Assembly: GCA_947367285.1 (NCBI GenBank)
Contig: CANBDB010000006.1
Location: 1 to 23,250 of the forward strand
Origin: an uncultured Clostridia bacterium
GTDB lineage: Bacteria; Bacillota; Clostridia; Oscillospirales; CAG-272
DNA length: 23,250 nt
Direction of reading: 5' to 3'
Below the pieces are notes generated by a model. It saw nothing but the letters and a program-made list of their open reading frames with translations. It had not been told where the DNA came from and made no database searches. Positions 22,013 through 23,250 of the stretch are shown here, piece after piece. The first letter of the stretch is position 1. Each line of letters opens with the position of its first letter. A program made the position numbers and the translations under genes.

Positions 22013-23250
22013 ATGACACAAACTTCAAGTATCCTTTTGAGCCTCTCCATAGCAATGCTTGTGGGCTTGCTTTTGTCAAGACTTGCAAAGAAGGTGGAGC
22101 TTCCTGCGGTTACGGCATATCTTGTGGCGGGAATTCTGATCGGTCCTTACGTTCTCGGTGCTATCGGGATTGACGGAATAGGCGTAACAGCGCATCAGCT
22201 CGAGGGCTTTTCAATAATATCCGACGTAGCACTCGGGTTTATCGCATTTGCCATGGGTAACGAGTTCCGTTTGGCTCACCTTAAGAATATAGGTAAGCAG
22301 GCAACGGTTGTCGGTGTGTTTCAGGCAATATTCACAACCGCTGTAGTAGATATTCTTCTCATCGCTCTTCATTTTATGATGCCCGATAAGCTCTCACTCT
22401 CAGCGGCGATAGTGCTCGGCGCAGTAGCTACGGCTACCGCTCCCGCGGCAACGCTTATGGTAATCAAGCAGTATAAGGCTAAGGGTCCGCTTACAAATAT
22501 ACTTCTTCCCATAGTAGCTCTTGATGACGCGGTGGGACTAGTGGTGTTTGCTATTTCGTTCGGAATAGCAAAATCCATAAATTCAGGCTCTGTAGATGTC
22601 CTTTCCGTTATTCTCGAGCCGATTTTGGAGGTTGTTCTTTCCTTGGTGCTTGGAACTATTATGGGTGGCTTGTTCACTCTTTGCGAGCAGTATTTCCACT
22701 CCAGATCAAAGAGAATGGCTGTGTCCGTTACCTTCGTTATGATGACCGTTGCCATTTCGCTATTGAAATTTGAAATTGGCGGTATCCACGTTTCGTTTTC
22801 TTCCTTGCTCGCGTGTATGATGCTCGGAACTATTTTCTGCAACTATTGCGACGTTTCCGAGGAGCTTATGGACAGAGCTGACAGATGGACGGTTCCCATA
22901 CTTATCCTTTTCTTCGTTATAAGCGGTGCGGAGCTCGACCTTTCTGTTTTTTCGGATGTTGCGGTAATAGTTATAGGTGTTATCTATATAATTTCAAGAT
23001 CTATAGGTAAATATTTTGGAGCAGGTATAAGCGCAAGAGCAACAAAATGCTCACCCGACATTATCAAGTATCTCGGTATCACACTTCTTCCTCAGGCAGG
23101 AGTCGCGCTTGGTATGGCAATTAAGGCAATAGAGCTTGGACCCGACGGTGCCATAGTTCGTAATATAACACTCTTTGCGGTGCTTGTTTACGAAATGGTC
23201 GGCCCATATCTTACAAAGCAGGCTCTCACCAAAGCCGGTGAGATCAAGGC
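22013..23250 (+). CDS. Cation:proton antiporter, CPA2 (Kef/NapA-like) family, 3' partial
   Basis: The frame opens at the ATG at 22013, 8 bases after GAGG, and runs for 412 codons to the window edge without a stop. It is a polytopic membrane protein: the first helix SILLSLSIAMLVGLLLSRLAKK is followed by LPAVTAYLVAGILIGPYVLG and further hydrophobic segments throughout. TATAPAATLMVIKQYKAKGPLTN matches the broken-helix region of the family, and PIVALDDAVGLVVFAIS contains the paired aspartates that bind the ion in electrogenic NapA/NhaA-type exchangers, rather than the QD of KefB/C. It should exchange Na+ or K+ for H+ across the cytoplasmic membrane. Whether a C-terminal RCK or other domain follows cannot be seen. 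It has its own promoter and is separate from tRNA-Lys. Confidence 0.88.
   Translation, partial: MTQTSSILLSLSIAMLVGLLLSRLAKKVELPAVTAYLVAGILIGPYVLGAIGIDGIGVTAHQLEGFSIISDVALGFIAFAMGNEFRLAHLKNIGKQATVVGVFQAIFTTAVVDILLIALHFMMPDKLSLSAAIVLGAVATATAPAATLMVIKQYKAKGPLTNILLPIVALDDAVGLVVFAISFGIAKSINSGSVDVLSVILEPILEVVLSLVLGTIMGGLFTLCEQYFHSRSKRMAVSVTFVMMTVAISLLKFEIGGIHVSFSSLLACMMLGTIFCNYCDVSEELMDRADRWTVPILILFFVISGAELDLSVFSDVAVIVIGVIYIISRSIGKYFGAGISARATKCSPDIIKYLGITLLPQAGVALGMAIKAIELGPDGAIVRNITLFAVLVYEMVGPYLTKQALTKAGEIK

Noticed and set aside
22369..22842. A 157-residue minus-strand reading frame near the right edge
   Set aside because: It is antisense to the antiporter, whose reading frame from 22013 is open to the end and matches a known membrane transporter family.

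Overview
The window reads as a chromosomal segment of an anaerobic, low-to-mid GC Gram-positive bacterium of the Clostridia type, probably an uncultured gut lineage. This rests on strong purine-rich ribosome binding sites, several near-consensus sigma-A promoters with 17-base spacers, tRNAs with encoded CCA, dense short-spaced operons, a SpoVB-like flippase and clostridial versions of housekeeping enzymes. The exact order cannot be fixed from sequence reading alone. Both edges cut genes.

Layout. 1-2835: the C-terminal part of a very large, probably secreted, modular protein. 2836-3240: an RNA-rich strip on the minus strand with an intact tRNA-Leu(CAG), a second copy of its 3' end, a weaker tRNA-like fragment and three strong hairpins. 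3241-3708: a small four-helix-bundle protein gene between two kinds of 7-bp tandem repeat, sitting between a good promoter and the tRNA-Leu. 3705-5234: a lipid or polysaccharide flippase. 5412-7037: a consensus promoter driving a GNAT-like protein and a GtrA-family membrane protein. 7079-13434 (minus): a six-gene operon encoding the entire shikimate pathway, followed upstream by a divergent TetR-family regulator (13608-14186). 14223-14705: a zinc-ribbon/AP2 protein typical of phages and mobile DNA, then a 325-bp intergenic holding a 28-bp inverted repeat, a promoter and a terminator. 15031-15921: dapA. 16041-17120: queA, divergent from dapA. 17121-17466: a hairpin- and repeat-rich intergenic region. 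17488-21667: ansA, a small deoxyribosyltransferase-like gene, an rsuA-type pseudouridine synthase and tex in one tight operon. 21793-21868: tRNA-Lys(UUU). 22013 to the end: a CPA2-type cation/proton antiporter, cut by the window edge.

The most striking part is the aro locus. In transcription order it encodes chorismate mutase fused to AroB, AroC, AroE fused to AroK, type II AroQ, AroA and a class I DAHP synthase. That is every step from phosphoenolpyruvate plus erythrose 4-phosphate to chorismate, and one step further to prephenate, in six genes with two fusions. The intergenic region to the TetR gene carries two copies of a 13-bp near-palindrome. One lies just downstream of the aro promoter and one covers the -35 box of the tetR promoter, so a coherent local repressor circuit is proposed.

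A second unexpected structure is at the tRNA-Leu. If the block of heptamer repeats plus the four-helix-bundle gene is removed, the promoter falls 18 bases from the tRNA, as expected for a simple tRNA gene. This suggests the block inserted between the tRNA and its promoter. A third is the 28-bp inverted repeat beside the AP2 gene.
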